Source: Sternotherus odoratus (lineage: Eukaryota; Chordata; Testudines; Kinosternidae). Taken from it: a DNA stretch of 64,000 nucleotides. Within the stretch, counting starts at the first letter, position 1, and every line of letters starts with the position of its first letter. Made by a program: the position numbers and the translations under genes. A model generated the notes under the pieces. The model searched no databases and had not been told where the DNA came from. It worked only from the letters and a program-made list of their open reading frames with translations. The DNA lies in assembly GCA_032164245.1 (NCBI GenBank), contig JAVMKO010000003.1:134901259-134965258 (forward strand), written 5' to 3'. This document shows positions 22,071 through 35,279 of the stretch, piece after piece.

Positions 22071-24439
22071 AGAGTCTCCCTTTGAGTTTAATGGCTTTGG
22101 GCAGTCTGGCTCAGCATTGAAGTGCAGTTCCCCCTATTCAGAGCTCTATTTAGGCTGCTACAGCAAAAGTCCACAATAGAGGCTAGACGTGCCAAGGTGC
22201 TCTGCCCCATGATACTGTGGCTGATTCAGGCATAATGCCTCCAGGAGCACTGGGCGAGTGCCCCTCAAAATGAGAGCTTTAGCACCCTGTGAGGATACAC
22301 CGAGCCGTCTCCTCCCAGGTCTGTTGGCTGGGGTGGGCTGGCTAGAGCTGGACCGCAATTGTAGCTACCAGTTAAGTAGGTGCACAGATCTGGGAGGGTT
22401 GCTGCTCTTTGCATTGTGCACCAATAATCTAACCTGCCGTATTATTCTGGGACGTGGCCGCCGTTGGGGAGGTGGGATGAAAATGATATGTCAGGGGGGG
22501 GTCTCTGATTCACAAAGGTTTGCACTACTCCGAAGGCGTTGAGGCTTATGCATCAGCCCTGGCTCAGGGCTGTGCTTAGAACCCCTAGACCCTCAACTAC
22601 ACACTCAGCACTTTGAAACCAGTCATAAGTATCCTCGTTACAACATCCACCTCATCATAATCACCACAAGTCCTGCCTGACAGGGAGAATGCACCATTCT
22701 TCCTTAAATGCACAGTGGAGAGCATCCCCATTCGTATTTTTAGTAGCATATACCAGTGGTCCAACCTTTAGTGTACTGTATGTACTTTTAATAATCTCCA
22801 TAAAAGCCTGATTTTCAATCCCTAGGCTCAAGCTGACAGTGTAAATAAAATCACCCAAATCCACAGGGTAAGAGAAATGAAAATGACAAGGATTAAAATT
22901 TTGTCAAACCTCTTTCTTTTTAAAATTCTGCTTCCCTTCCAATTGGATCACGACCCTCTGTGTGCACAGCTTAAGACCAGACGGTATGCTTTCACTTTTA
23001 TTCCGCTCTGCAGCAGGCTTACAGTATTTAGTGAAAGTCTGTAAAGAATGTGTGCTGTGTAGAGAGTTAATACCATAATCCCCTATCGTTGGGGTCAAAT
23101 GCTGAATAGAGCAGAAGAATTAGAAAATATGTTACATACAATGGCAGAAAAAATGCATCAGCATGCTGTTCTGTTAACACTGGCATTCATTACCAACAAG
23201 TAAATGGCAATGAGGTAATAGAGTATATAAAGAGATGTGTATTTCAACTCTAGTGTGCATGTTATTATAGGAACATAAGCCTTTGAGTGAGAATCTCAGT
23301 ACTATATATATCTCTATCTATACGCATACATACTCACACACATTCTATAAACACATATACACATTGTAGCGGGTTTTCCCCCATCATGTATAATTGCATC
23401 ATTCCAAGAAGCAGCTTAGGTTTAGTTTTGAGGTAACAAAATTCAGCCTTTTAAATTATTTCATGGAGGTGAACGTTGAAAGCTCTTTTGTAAAATGTCC
23501 TGTGAAGTATGAGCTCTGTATTTTGTACTCCAAGCACTGCAATGCATCTGCCCTCTGGAGGATTCCCAGACACAAAATACAGACACCTTCGCTAAGGAAG
23601 TACTGAGAGGAGAACCTTAATGCTGGAATTTTCAAGAGAATCTGAGGGAGCTGGACATCCAAATCCCACTGAAATTTAGCAGGGTTTAGCAGCCTCGCTC
23701 CCACAGCCTCCCGAGAAAACCCCAGGCTAGGTGTGTTGGAGGAATCCAAAATAAAGAAACAAATATATACCTACTTTATGTAATAGCAGATTCCATGCAG
23801 TGGTTTTTGGTAGCCGATTTAGTTCCACAATTTAAAAATCAAATCATGACTAGTTAGGTGGTTGATGTGTGTTTGATAACAGTAAAGAGTGGTAGTGGAA
23901 TGACAGTATAGAACTAGAAGAGGAATGAAAGCTATCAGGCCACCTTTCTTCACACTAGTATCTGATTCCATCAGTAGTCCCATTGATTTCAACTTGGCTA
24001 TTAAGTTAGGCAGATTCTAACTGGTACAACGTTGAGCTAAAGAACAAGCTGGGTACTTAAAAAAAGTCTTGCAGTAAATAGCAAGCTAATGACGAACTGT
24101 AGAAAGCATTGCAATAACATGTTACCGTACCACTTCATCCATTGTGAAGGCTTTATCTTATCGCATTGATGACCAGTTGTAGAAAGTACTAAGAGGAAGT
24201 TTACCATACATGCAATGTATGTGCTGCATGTATTTATTACCATGTTGTGGCTGTGAGTAGTCACTTGCATGACAATTAATTTTATAAAGAATTAGTGATG
24301 TAAAAGGCGCAACCTGATGCACAGTGCAGTTCTCCTCTGACAAGTGAGTCTGTAAAAATAGTCTCATTGGGATGCCATGGTTATTTGTGACTCGGTGAAT
24401 GTGCTCAGTTACAAATGACAAGATGGATAGTTTTCTACT
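22071..24439. other. Unassigned intergenic sequence
   Basis: No gene seen. 23300-23365 is a degraded TA/CA-rich simple repeat. A palindromic-repeat trace (gtagtcccattgatttcaac) lies near 23975. Confidence 0.4.
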
Positions 24440-24655
24440 TTAGCGGTGAAACTTTTTTTTTAAATAGCCAAAAATGGAGTTTTCAGCTACCAAAAACTGA
24501 GGGGGAAAAGCTCTGTTTTCAGTTTTTCAATGAAAACAAGAAAATATGTGAGAAGAGTTGACACTTTACACAAAGGTTTCCATTTTGACAGAAGAGCCAT
24601 TTTCCTTTGAAAAATGTTTTGACCAAATTTTTTTGATCAGTTCTAGTTAAAGTTG
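24440..24655. repeat. Degraded T-rich interspersed repeat
   Basis: The interval is composed of ttttcaatgaaaac, gttttgaccaaatttttttg and gatcagttctag words of a type that recurs in reptile hAT-like repeats. The boundaries are only approximate. Confidence 0.35.
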
Positions 24656-25877
24656 AGGAGCTACTTGTCTTCAGGTGCTTCTAGCTTTTGGTAGGGGACA
24701 TTTTGGGGGCTGCAATTTCTCATGCTGTGAGGCTCAATATGATTTTTTGAATTAGAAAATTCTGTTTGAACAGTTTTTTCCTGTTTATGTGGTGGAGGGG
24801 AGGCTGCATTGCTGTGTTTGGAGGTGATGGAAGGCCTCCTACAAGCAGTTCTTGGGACCCACTCAGCAGCTTGCAGGATCATGCCCGGAGATATTGGTAC
24901 TCTGTGGCTGACTATGTTTTTGTCCCATATTGGCATGTTGTTCTTGTAATTAAATGACATTCCCAGAACTTGCTTTAATATTTTTGTTCATTTGAATTCT
25001 GATTCTTCAATTTCTGTTGTTTCAGATCTTTTTGAACAAAAGAACAACTCATACCTGCATTACAATGTTTCTGGGTTCTTTGCCCAGACTAAAGAGCACC
25101 AGTGAGGAAAAAATATAGAAAAATGTATGCAAAAGAAATGCCCTCCCATTGATGCAGTTTTCACATACACTTACTCCTGTCAAAGGCTTTTTTCCCCTCC
25201 TGGGTAAAGTATAGTTTTATGATTTATTACTCATTGTGTAAACTCATGTATGCTTTTCTCTCCCCCCTGCCCTCAATGTGGGGAAAGTAGAGAGTATAAA
25301 GATGTAACTGACTAGGCTCACTAATTCATTTTCAAGCTGGTGAACAATCAAGCCACTGCTGATACCACCAAATTAAGTGCTAAGGAACAAAATTTGTAAG
25401 GACCAGTTTCTGTCCTTTGATGCATAAATGCTTGGTTTCCATTGACTTCAGTGCAAGCCATGTGTGTTCACCCAAAAGAGAAATTTGGGACCTAATAACT
25501 CCAGAACCAATGAGTAGGAGGTGCTAAAAATCAACGGTTTATACAATTTGGCCTTGGCAGTATTCAGTCTCTAGGGGAGTTAGTAGACTGGAATAATTAG
25601 AAATAGTGAATATAAAAGGAAATGTAGTTTGATGTACTGAGTTGAGGAAATAAAGATTTCTATAGTCATAGGAAGGTGCTTTTTCTATTACCATGGAAAG
25701 GAAAATACATTACAGGAGGAGCTAAATTATAATTAACAAAGACTTGGCTATGATTAGGAATTCTTTTAAAAACAGATTAGAATGATAGACTATGGAAGTA
25801 AAGTGAAGATTTATTCATGTTAATGCTCATGTTCAGCTAGCCATCCGGCTACAGAACTGAGTGAGCTAACAAAGAGA
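24656..25877. other. Unassigned intergenic sequence
   Basis: No gene seen. A palindromic-repeat trace (tttccattgacttcagtgca) is at 25436-25455. Confidence 0.4.
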
Positions 25878-26074
25878 TAGAGACCTTGTTTACATGCTGC
25901 TTTAGACCACAGCAGCGGGGTGTAAATTATAGTCCGCACTAACATGTTGCACACTGATTGGCCAGTGTGGACCCTTCTGGTGTGCACTAGAAGTTCCCTA
26001 GTGCACATTAATGTTGTACTGTTTGAAACGGGACTTTCTGGTGTGGACAAAAGCACTGTTTAGATTAGCCCTTA
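25878..26074. mobile_element. Candidate DNA-transposon remnant
   Basis: The left end (gagaccttgtttacatgc) and, reversed, the right end (aagggctaatctaaacag) are weak inverted relatives of the ggcttgtctacact-type ends of the Harbinger-like copies at 17835 and 39780. The middle contains gtgtggac words. Boundaries and family are tentative. Confidence 0.4.
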
Positions 26075-26340
26075 GAGACACTACTTTTAAAGAAGTATGA
26101 CATGGCGATTTTGGTGTTTAAATTATCAAGAAAAGAAGCAAGTGTTCTAAAAAATACTTTATTTTGAAGTTAGGGATGGATGAAGATGATAGGTTGGAAA
26201 AACTTCCACATGGGAGTGGGGAGATCCATACATGAAGAAATCCTCCACACACAGAACCCTTTCCCACCATCTCCCCATATTCCTTCCAAATGATCAGTGT
26301 GTGGGCTATGAATATATTCTAATAGCATCAGAAACCATAG

Positions 26341-26828
26341 GTAGAGCTAGATGGATTTTTTTTTGACAGAACAGGTTTCTGTTGAAAAACTGTAGCTGTG
26401 TCTAAAATTGAAGTGTTTGGCAGGAACATGTCAATTTCAATAGGAAAGTCATAATGAATCCTTTTGACTTTCTCATTGCATTTTAACAATGTCAAAGAAT
26501 TTCATTTCAATAAAGCCAAAATGTGTCTTTTTGATAATGTTGAAATGTGTCATTTAGTAGAAGAGAAAAAACATTTAGTCCCAACATTAGTGTTTTGATT
26601 CATTTCATGTTTCTATTATATAGAAAAATTAATTTTAATATAACAAACATATTTAACACCATATTATACATATATTAAATATCAGACACACATAGTATAT
26701 ATAGTATTTGATCTTATATCATACAATTTTGAAATTAAATTTCACATTTTTTTCTCCAGTTCAGAATATTTTTTTTTAATGTTGGGATTTTCTGGGGGGT
26801 GAAAAGTCTAGTTTCCATCCAGCTTTAG
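26341..26828. mobile_element. hAT-like AT-rich element
   Basis: The left end gtagagctagatggattttt and, reversed, the right end taaagctggatggaaact form imperfect terminal inverted repeats. The interior is AT-rich with no coding frame. No clean target duplication was seen. Confidence 0.45.
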
Positions 26829-28104
26829 TGAGGGGCTAAATTCTCAGCTGCACTTAGTTTCCTGTGTGTTCAGATCAGATGGGGTGCTTCAAAGGAGCCC
26901 ATTGTGGCTTCTTGATCCTAGGCTGGCTATGTGGTTGGCCTGGCATGTTTTACATCAGTCTAGGGGTTGTTTTAAGGTGCACCAGCTAATACCAACCCCA
27001 AGCTGCCATCCAGCAGTTGGGGATTGCTGAAGTGCAAAGGGCCCAGCTTGGACTTCAGGATCTGACCTCGTTTGTAATCACTGATTTGAACAAATGTATA
27101 ATTTCGTTTGTAGTGAAGATTTCTTTATTGGTTAAATATCAAATAATAGCACGCATGGAAAATTAATGGCTAAATACTCAGTGTTTGCAACTGGAAGAGG
27201 AGGGGATGAGAAGCAAGGGCAGAAAATATAGGCAAATAATGCAGGGACCAACTGGAGATGCTAACAATGCGTTAATATCCCCAAACAACAGCCTTTCCCT
27301 ATCCCAGGAGTTGGTCTGCACAGACACCTTCTGGAACTAGGCCCCAAAAGTAGTAACACAAGATGTGAACTATGTGCTTCAGGAGTACTGTCGGGCTTAG
27401 AAATTAAACACTGTAATTCTGTGTGGCTTGGTCTTTGTGCTAAAAACAATGGATGTCCATCCATTAGAAACATGTGGATTAAGATTGATGAGTTATTTTC
27501 CAAGATCTATTCGATTTCATTTAGGGTTCAGCTGAGTTGAATTCAGTCTGAGATTAGAATCACAATAGAAATGATGAGCATTCCAGGCACCTAGATTTAA
27601 AAAATAAAATAATAGTTAAGGGACATTTATGACAGTCATGAGCTGCTCTGCAATAATGACTATATTGGGTTAAATCGACAGGGCTGTTGGAAAACAACCA
27701 GGAAGGAGGATGTAAAACAATATAATTTGCTCAAATGAACAAATTGCATATACTCTGCTTACCATCAATACAGACATTTTGTAGTATGGCTCAATTAGTG
27801 TAACTTTTTCCTATTGTCCAAAAGGGGCTGAGTGGTACGCCACAGGAAAAATTCTGCCCTCAAATGTGTACTCAGCTCTTTGAAGTCAATGGGGCAGTTC
27901 ATACCCCTGGCAAAACTCACTGTATGCTGCAGTATCATCTGAGATGTAATCTCTTGGATAAAATGAGCAATCAAAGTTCTTGTTGCCAATCTCTGCTACC
28001 TGTGCAGGTCAGTGGAAGTTGAAGATGTCTTGGCACACTTGGAAGTGTGGCTATCTATTATGGTTTGGAGGAAGTGAATGGAGGCTAATAACAGTTAGCA
28101 CCCA
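26829..28104. other. Unassigned intergenic sequence
   Basis: No gene seen. A palindromic repeat trace (tttgaagtcaatggggcagt) lies at 27879-27898. Confidence 0.4.
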
Positions 28105-28235
28105 GGAGCTCAAAGCACCTTACAAAGGGGAGGAAATATGATTATCCCCATTCAACCAATGGGTAAACTGAGATACAGAGAGGATAAGTGTCTTGTCCAA
28201 GTTCACATGGCAAGCCAAGGACAGCTGTTCTCAAG
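28105..28235 (-). mobile_element. MIR-type SINE fragment
   Basis: ctcaaagcaccttacaaagg, then gattatccccattcaacc, then gtaaactgagatacagagag, then cttgtccaagttcacatggc give the reverse complement of the MIR 3' half in the correct order. Confidence 0.75.
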
Positions 28236-30724
28236 CTAATCACTGCATTGTTTGTCCTTGTGGTCCTCTACAGAACAAGGATCTTAAAATGAATATTTAG
28301 GGTCAATATTGAGATAAGCTATTCCTTTGAAAAAGTCAGACTACAACATTCTTTGCAGTAGTATTTAACCAATTCCATAGAAATGGGCTTATTTAGGTAT
28401 TCATACAGTCCCCTTCACTTTAGTATCTGAATACCTCTCAAGGATTTTAAAATAGAAACAACAATAGCCTCTCCCTCCCTCCCCTCCCTCCCTCCTTCTC
28501 TTCCTTTGCCTGTGGGAGAACTAGCTTGATTAGTCTGGTTTTGGTTTGTCATTTATGCATCTAAATGGGTGTTCCGGGTGACTATAGGTGAAGCAATGAA
28601 TGAGGAATAACTAGGTCAAAGAGATGAGTGTTGTGATTAGTTCTGAATCCCAGGAGACCTGTGGTCATTCTGATCTCTTGCAAGAGTGAATTCAGTAGTC
28701 TTGTAAAGGCCTGCATTCACAGGCTTCTCTTTGCTGCTTCATTGTTCCAGTGGAACACAGCTGTAGAAGAGGTTATATATTATACTTGTGGTGCAAACAG
28801 CATCAATGAATATTGAGTCAATGGGACAGCGTGATTGGCTAAAGATTCCACAACTACTTTCCCTAAGGGAGCAGCTGCAGACACATCACTGGTGGAAGAA
28901 GGGGAATGTTTTGTGTTTTTTTAAAAAGAAATTTAATTCTTTTGAGTCATTTTAAAAATGATTAATACAAGGGAGAAAACCCACAGCATTTCACAATCCT
29001 GTTGGTCATTCATAAATACCACACACAAATGGGACCCTCATTGTGAATGAATTTAAGAGTGAGGAGATGTGTGTGTGAGAGAGAGGGAGATGCATCCAAT
29101 GAGTATCTGTGAAATTCATCCCTGTGCAGAGAGACAGCACAAGGCCCATACATCACTTAAATCCTTCTTTAGCCCTTGGCTGGCTCCCTACATAGGTGAG
29201 TTTCACTCTGTTATTATTTGATAAGTGACCAGAAAAAATGGAAACCCGAACAATAACTAGATTAAAAGCAGCATACAACAACATGCCCATTTATATTTAT
29301 TTTGGGTTTCCATTGCATAGTTCTTGAGTAAAGAAAATTAATTTCTCTAAAATCTGCAGTAGGAATTGCATCTTGATCCTGTCTGGTAAATTATTTCTTT
29401 TCTGGAATTTGCGTTAAAAATGTGCTGATACTAAGTTATCCTCCAGGTCTGGTTTGGACCACACACTTGAGTCATCAGGGATACAAAATACCAATGCAAT
29501 ATTTACTGAAGTCATATCAAAGATCAAAAGGCAAGTTCTTAGAATAAAAGTCCTTTCCCATATCTTCTGGCTCCAACATCTTTGACACTAGTTTTCCATC
29601 TGTATAACTCCACTGACTATCCCTTGATTTACACCAGAAAAAGGGAACTATCGGGCTCCTTTTCAGCAGATGGACTTAAGTATCACAGAAAATAAAAGAT
29701 GGGCACACACAAGCAACTGAGGCCTTGATTCATGTTAACACATGCTGCACTTTAAGTACTTTAATCCCACTGAAGTAGATGGGATTTAAGCACATGCTTA
29801 AAATTTAGCATATTCTTTAGTGCTTTGCTGAACTGAGGCCTGAAAGATTACAAATATATTCATATGGACCCAAATTCTGCCTGCAAACTCATGTGCACAA
29901 CTTCTAATACTTCATGTGCATCTTAAGACAAAATTTGACCTGCAAACTTTATTTTTGTAAGATATTTAGGCTCGGTTCCTCATAGGTATTTAGGTACCTA
30001 GATCTTGTTCATTTCAATGAGAGTTAGGCAGCTAAATATCTTTGAGTAGCCGGGTGTTAATGAGAGAAATCTAACATTGGACTACATTTTTACTTCTCAT
30101 TTTAGATCCAGCATAGTTCAAAATTACCCCAGAGTGGTTACCCTGATTCGCTCCAAAAGCTGTCTAATGGGAGAGGAAAACTTTAACCAAATGATGTTCA
30201 CAGCAACATTATCAATCAAAATATGGCCAAATAAGTCAGCACATTTTCTGCTAGGTTTCATTTTTGTCAAGTAAATCATGTTAAATTTAGAGCCATCTTC
30301 TGCAGTTCACATCAGGCTTACTTATTGCCTGGGGCAAACAAGATGCTTACATGGTATCATAGCATCCTTCAGGTAATACACACAGCATGGCTAGGGAATA
30401 CCATCATATCTTAACAATTTAGGAGATGAAGGGAAGAAACTTTAATGCTTTGCATGTATTTACTTTTACAACAAGCCATAAAGATTAAAAATACATTGTA
30501 CACAAGTGCAGTATTTAATGTAGCACTTTAATTACATTCAAGTGTGTTACTAAATAGTCTTGAGAAAACCTTAATGACCAGCTGTTCTACCCCCTTCCCA
30601 TATGTCAGAAATGGTTTCAGAAATCACATTCTGGGACAGCAAGGTTGTATAATTAGACAGTGTATAGTTAACACTTCTAGATTTTCCTCTTAAATTGGGG
30701 ACCCTTTTCACTAACATATTGTGG
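28236..30724. other. Unassigned, with palindromic repeat copies and a CT-rich run
   Basis: No gene seen. A (CTCC)n-like run is at 28471-28500. Palindromic repeats lie at 29735-29850 (centre cccactgaagtagatgggat) and 29965-30060 (ggtatttaggtacctagatc ... gagagttaggcagctaaat). Confidence 0.45.
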
Positions 30725-30774
30725 GTTGGTGCCAGTTTGGCACAATACAATTATGCAATGTGCCAAACTGCAAC
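30725..30774. other. Isolated hairpin-forming sequence
   Basis: 30733-30744 (cagtttggcaca) is the exact reverse complement of 30759-30770, with a 14-nt loop. After a small bulge, gttg at 30725-30728 can pair with caac at 30771-30774. No target duplication or repeat ends were recognised around it. It could be a structured RNA, the core of a tiny palindromic repeat, or chance. Confidence 0.35.
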
Positions 30775-31242
30775 TGAGATGTACAAACTCTGAGACATGT
30801 TATGATTGCACCATTATATTTTTATATCTTTTTTATCATTAGGACTGGATGCTTTGGGGGTTAAGTAAGATCCAGACTTTTATGGCTGACAAATAAACTT
30901 AGTAAATAGGACTATAAATTTTTAATACTCCTTTCATAATGCAATTTGTCTCATCAGAATTAGATGTTACCATAACCCTGCATCAGTTTTAACCAAAAAA
31001 GGCATCATTCCAAGGACATCAAATACATACAAAAATTCCAAAGGAGATGCTTCTGCTTAAGAGGTTACTCTTCTTGGCTTGCATCCAGAAAGGTACTTAA
31101 ACACATGTCTAACTTTAAGCACACACACAGGGCTGGATTAACATGTAGGCAAGCCAGGCACATCTTAATGGGGAGCAGGCCCAACAAACAACTGTACAGT
31201 ACACACCCAGCGGCAGGGTTGGCCAGACATGGGTGATACTCT

Positions 31243-31680
31243 CAGTGGTTCTCAAACTTAGCAACCCGAGGACCTTGCTTTTGATTTAAAATTTTACGTG
31301 CACCTTCAGCCCCCCCCCCTCACCCCAGGCTCTGCCCGTGCCACTCTGTCCCTTGCCCCAAGGCTCCTATCCCTGGGGACCATCCCCACCTCTTCCCACC
31401 CCAGCTCCACCGCTGCCACTCTTCTTCCCCACCTCTTTCTGCCCCTCCCCCCCATCAGCCCCATCCCCGCTCTTCTCCCTCCCTTCCAGCGCCTGCTGCA
31501 TGCCACTGAACAGCTGTTCCAGGGTATGCAGGAGGCACTAGAAGGGAGCGGGAGGAGTTGATCAGTGGGGCTTGCTGCATGCTGTTGAACAGCTATTCCC
31601 AGCGGTCAGGAGGTGCTGGGAGGGAGGGGGAGGAGTTAGTTAGTCAGCGGGACCCATGGACTCCAATTTGAGAAATACTG
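31243..31680. mobile_element. Inner hAT-like element nested in the outer one
   Basis: The left end cagtggttctcaaactt and, reversed, the right end cagtatttctcaaattg agree at 13 of 17 positions, a typical hAT-style end. The interior is GC-rich, with a C-run near 31310, and contains an approximately 80-bp tandem duplication (about 31490-31568 and 31569-31650). Confidence 0.65.
31490..31650. repeat. Two-copy tandem duplication, about 80-bp unit
   Basis: Both units carry gctgcatg, then (c/t)tgaacagct, then aggaggc/tgct, then gggaggagtt in the same order. Divergence between them indicates an old duplication inside the inner hAT-like element. Confidence 0.7.
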
Positions 31681-31859
31681 TGCTAAATCACAATGCCCCA
31701 TGCTCAGGTTTGGCCCAGTTGTCTCTCCAAGCAGTAGCAGGATGAGCATCTGGTGCCAGCATATCCACAGCTGGTTTTTGTTACTCGGGAGAAGGTAGGA
31801 CCCAGAAGTGTACGATTGCCTGGGGCCCAATGATGAGTTAATCCAGTCCTGAGCACAAC

Positions 31860-34264
31860 AGTATTGTGTGAGATTGCTCATATGCTCAAGTTTAAACATA
31901 TATTGATTTGGGGCTTTAAAATGCTCATTCCAAAAAACCCCACAAGAAATCTTTTTTAAAAGAAGGACATGGACCGATTGGTCTTTCAACACAATAGCAT
32001 CCCATTTGCCCCAATATCTAAAAAAGACAGTAAGTCTCTTCTGGGATGATTATAAGGTTGCCAGACAAAACATCCACAATGTCCAATAGAGGGGAGTTTG
32101 TGTGACTCTATTATGATCAAGCCAAACATATACGCCGCATAGCATTTTTCTTTTTGAAAAGTGGGGGAGGGGAAAATCTCCACTGGTCTGATAAGAGAGA
32201 TTTACCACATTTTTTCCCAAGCTTGAATTTCCAAAGACTTATTTAGATGTAAGCAATGACAGCTGTAATCATGTTTTAAATCTTGCTTTGTATCCTTAGT
32301 TATAATGTTGTTCAATTAATATTCAGAATAATGGAAGTGATGTGCCCCTGTGAAAAAGACTTGAATGCAGGCCAAAGCTTTGGGAAACTGACTCTCAAGA
32401 GGATTAATCAGCATTTAAAACTTGCATTAATAAAAATCTGATCTTCTACTGTGTGGCGTGCATAATACTTTTAGTTTTTAAGCATTTTATTTTAATAGTG
32501 TGGTATGCTATGTCCTGATTTTTAAAGGGATTTTAAAAATCTAACTCCTTCAAATCAATCCTGCTTTGACCCCTGTCCATTTTTGTACTGAATATAAAAA
32601 TATTAAGGAAAACCCTACATCTCCACAAAATATTTCTGGACTATAGAGAAGTTGGAGCATGTGGTAATAGACATTATCTGGATGGAGTTTCCAGAGGAAT
32701 TTACATTAGGAAAAGTTATTAATTTAATATAAATCTTATCAACCCACAATTATTTAAAAGTTTGGTGTTAAAACTGATCATGAAAACACATGGAACCATA
32801 ACCAGAACTTACATTTTTAAGCACTATGTTATGTTATAAGGAATGTTACTGTACTCAGTACCCAACAGGCTTGAGCCTACAACTGAAAGACAAACCTAAT
32901 CTACATTTTGTTGTTTTCCTGATCTTATTAATGGGTTAGCGAAACAAGAGGATTTTGTATGAAGTTTTGAATATAAATTCAATTCTACTAAGCCAGCTAA
33001 TTTATCTTGCTAATGTCTTGGTAATTAGCAAAATAGTTTTTGTTTTATGTCAAATGCAGCAACTAGATGCATTTTATAAACTCTTGAAAAAAAAATTATT
33101 TCTTGTGAAGAGCATCATTTTTGTATCGTAAAAGTCTCACTCATCTCCTATGATGTGAAGAAGTCTAGTTGAGAAATGCTTGTATCTGGACTCATTTTAT
33201 TAAAGGGCAACAGTTTGTGCTGTAAGTACCATCTGCTTTTACTTTGTTGCAGACCCAATTTGAGCTTCAGTTCATCATAAAAGTGATAGGTCTCCTAAAT
33301 GGTGCCAAAGGTTGATTTATAATAATTTTTTAAAATCCTTGCTGTCTTTTATTAAAATAAATACTTGGGTTTTTAAAAATCATAACTGTAAAGTGTATTT
33401 TATCAAGTGGAATGTCAAAAATTATGACATCTAACGCACAAACCATTCTGATTGGATTCTAGCAGATCGCAAAGGAAAATGAATTGCAAAAACAGGAATC
33501 CTTCACATACAGTGAACACATGTCCAAACTGACCTATGCAGCATACATAAGGCCCTTCACTTGGGGGGGCAGGGGGAGGCGGGTTCATTTAAAATGTCCT
33601 TGGAATGTATCAACATTTATTCCAAAATTTTAAAAATGGATGAACAAAATTGAAGAAAAAGGCGCCTGGGATGTGTGCCTGGAACTCGCAATGTAGCAGC
33701 TGAGGGAGCTGCCATCTCCCTGAGGGCCTGTCAGTGGAGTGGTGGGGTGGTTTTACCTGCCAGGACCTGGCTTCCTGCCCGTCTCACTCCCCCACTACAG
33801 AGCAGCGGCCATCAAGCCCACGTTACCCTCCACTGCTCAGGTGCACTGGGCTGCCCAGCAGGGCTCTGCGAAGGGATATCAAGCTGCCCTGTCTTTCTGG
33901 CGTGGGAGAGTGGTCTGGGGAGTTCTGGCACTTCAGAAATTTGGATGAAAGCCGTTAAACCCAAAGAATGGCTATTGTCAAACCTAGGAATTTTTTGGGG
34001 GGAAAAACTGGCAAAAACTGAAAATGAAGTGCCCAAAGCATAAGAGTTTGCAGCTATGGTGCAGCCTCTGTTGGTTGGAGCTGCAGACCTTCAACTGGTC
34101 AAGTTAATCCATAGTCTAGGAGTATTCTTGGACTCCTCACTGCTCCCTTAGCATCATTGATAGTAACGGTTTTTGTCATCTCCAGGCGGCTAGGAAAGTG
34201 TCCCATCACTGCAGATGGTGATGTGACCTCAGTTATTCATGCCTTCATCTCCTCTCAGCAGGAC
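31860..34264. other. Unassigned; 32250-33560 is AT-rich and repeat-poor
   Basis: No gene seen. 32250-33560 contains no repeat I recognise and carries many TAAT-type words (cttggtaattagcaaaat). It could include conserved noncoding sequence, but nothing here proves that. 33675-34043 is a short GC-rich patch with overlapping open frames and no domain. Confidence 0.3.
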
Positions 34265-34380
34265 TATAGAAATGTGTCACAACCCTGTGAAATTTCAGAT
34301 TTAAATAGCTGAAATCATAAAAATGACTACTTTTAAAATCCCATGACTGTGAAAATGGATGTGAATTTGGTAGGGCCCTA
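34265..34380 (-). mobile_element. hAT-like terminal fragment
   Basis: On the minus strand it starts tagggccctaccaaattcac, followed by ccatttt, cagtcatgggattttaaaag and a 'ctgaaatttcacagggttgt' segment. This is a recurrent reptile DNA-transposon end. Only one end is present. Confidence 0.5.
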
Positions 34381-34603
34381 ACTATAGCTAAAGTGGGTCT
34401 GTACTTGTCTTATAAACCCCTGTTTGTGGAGAGCTTTAATGTATCATCAGTCCTCACACTGGGGCAGAGCTTCAGTGGGTGTAAACTGAAGCCAATGGAG
34501 CAAAGTCAATGTACACAAGGTAAGGAACTGGCCCACCGAGTATTTCTTTGTTTGGTTGCAGAAAAATCAGTGGGATTGCTATTCACTGAGTGAAGTATTA
34601 CTC

Positions 34604-34685
34604 CATGGGTGAAACCTTGGTGCCTCAGTGAAATCAATGGCAAAAAAATCAATTGATTTCAATGGAGTCCCGATTTCACCCCATG
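34604..34685. mobile_element. Compact palindromic miniature repeat
   Basis: The left half catgggtgaaaccttggtgc and the right half (gagtcccgatttcaccccatg region) are inverted copies. They meet near aaatcaattgatttcaatgg, giving an 82-bp near-palindrome with 'catgggtgaaa' ends. Confidence 0.65.
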
Positions 34686-34914
34686 TGAATAAGGGAGGCA
34701 GAATAAAGCCTTGAGTTTCTGGGACTCTGCTTTAAAAGTTAATTCTGAAATGAAATTTGGCAAACACTTGTTCAAGACAAAAATAATTTTATTAAAGCTT
34801 TTTTAAAAATTATGAGCTATTTTGGGAGATGATAGTTTTCAATTAACTGAATTTGGAATTTTTTAGAATTTCATTTTTCCCCCCTAAGTATTCCCCTTTC
34901 TCAAGCAGGGCACT

Positions 34915-35052
34915 GCTATTAACCCCATTTTACAGATGTGGAATTGAGGCCCAGAGGGACTAAGTGAGTTGGGAACACAGGAAGTCTCCAGTAGAGCAGG
35001 GAAGTAAACCCAGGTCCTACGCTAGCATCTTAGCCACTGGACTGCCCTCCCC
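34915..35052 (-). mobile_element. MIR SINE, longer copy with tRNA-like part
   Basis: ccccattttacagatgtgga, then attgaggcccagagggact, then aagtaaacccaggtcctacg, then ttagccactggactgccctc run in order as the reverse complement of MIR, from the LINE-like tail back to the tRNA-like head. Confidence 0.8.
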
Positions 35053-35129
35053 CTGGTTAAAGACCGCAGTGGCAATCTTAGCTTTGAAATTGATCATTTT
35101 GGTGGTTTGGATCACAACTTCGAAACACA

Positions 35130-35158
35130 GAGGTTCCCCCCCCACACACACACACACA
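35130..35158. repeat. Short C-run and (CA)n
   Basis: A C-run of about 8 is followed directly by about 9 CA units. Confidence 0.9.
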
Positions 35159-35279
35159 GTATGTTCCTCAGAACGGAACTGATTTAGTCCCTATCCTGCA
35201 ACTGACAGTGCACAGGCAAACAGCTGTGCCCGTGGGCTTCGTACAGGCACCGCCGTGCTTCTGGGCACAGGAGTGGGGC

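Larger units (their letters stand above)
31128..31851. mobile_element. Outer hAT-like element with nested insertion
   Basis: The terminal repeats cagggctggattaac (31128-31142) and, reversed, caggactggattaac (31837-31851) match at 14 of 15 positions. The word agcaca lies just outside the right end and within a few bases of the left end, consistent with an eroded target duplication. Another hAT-like element sits inside at 31243-31680. No transposase frame is present. Confidence 0.7.

Noticed and set aside
31298..31561. Open frames around the C-run
   Set aside because: They lie within the nested hAT-like element and its tandem duplication.
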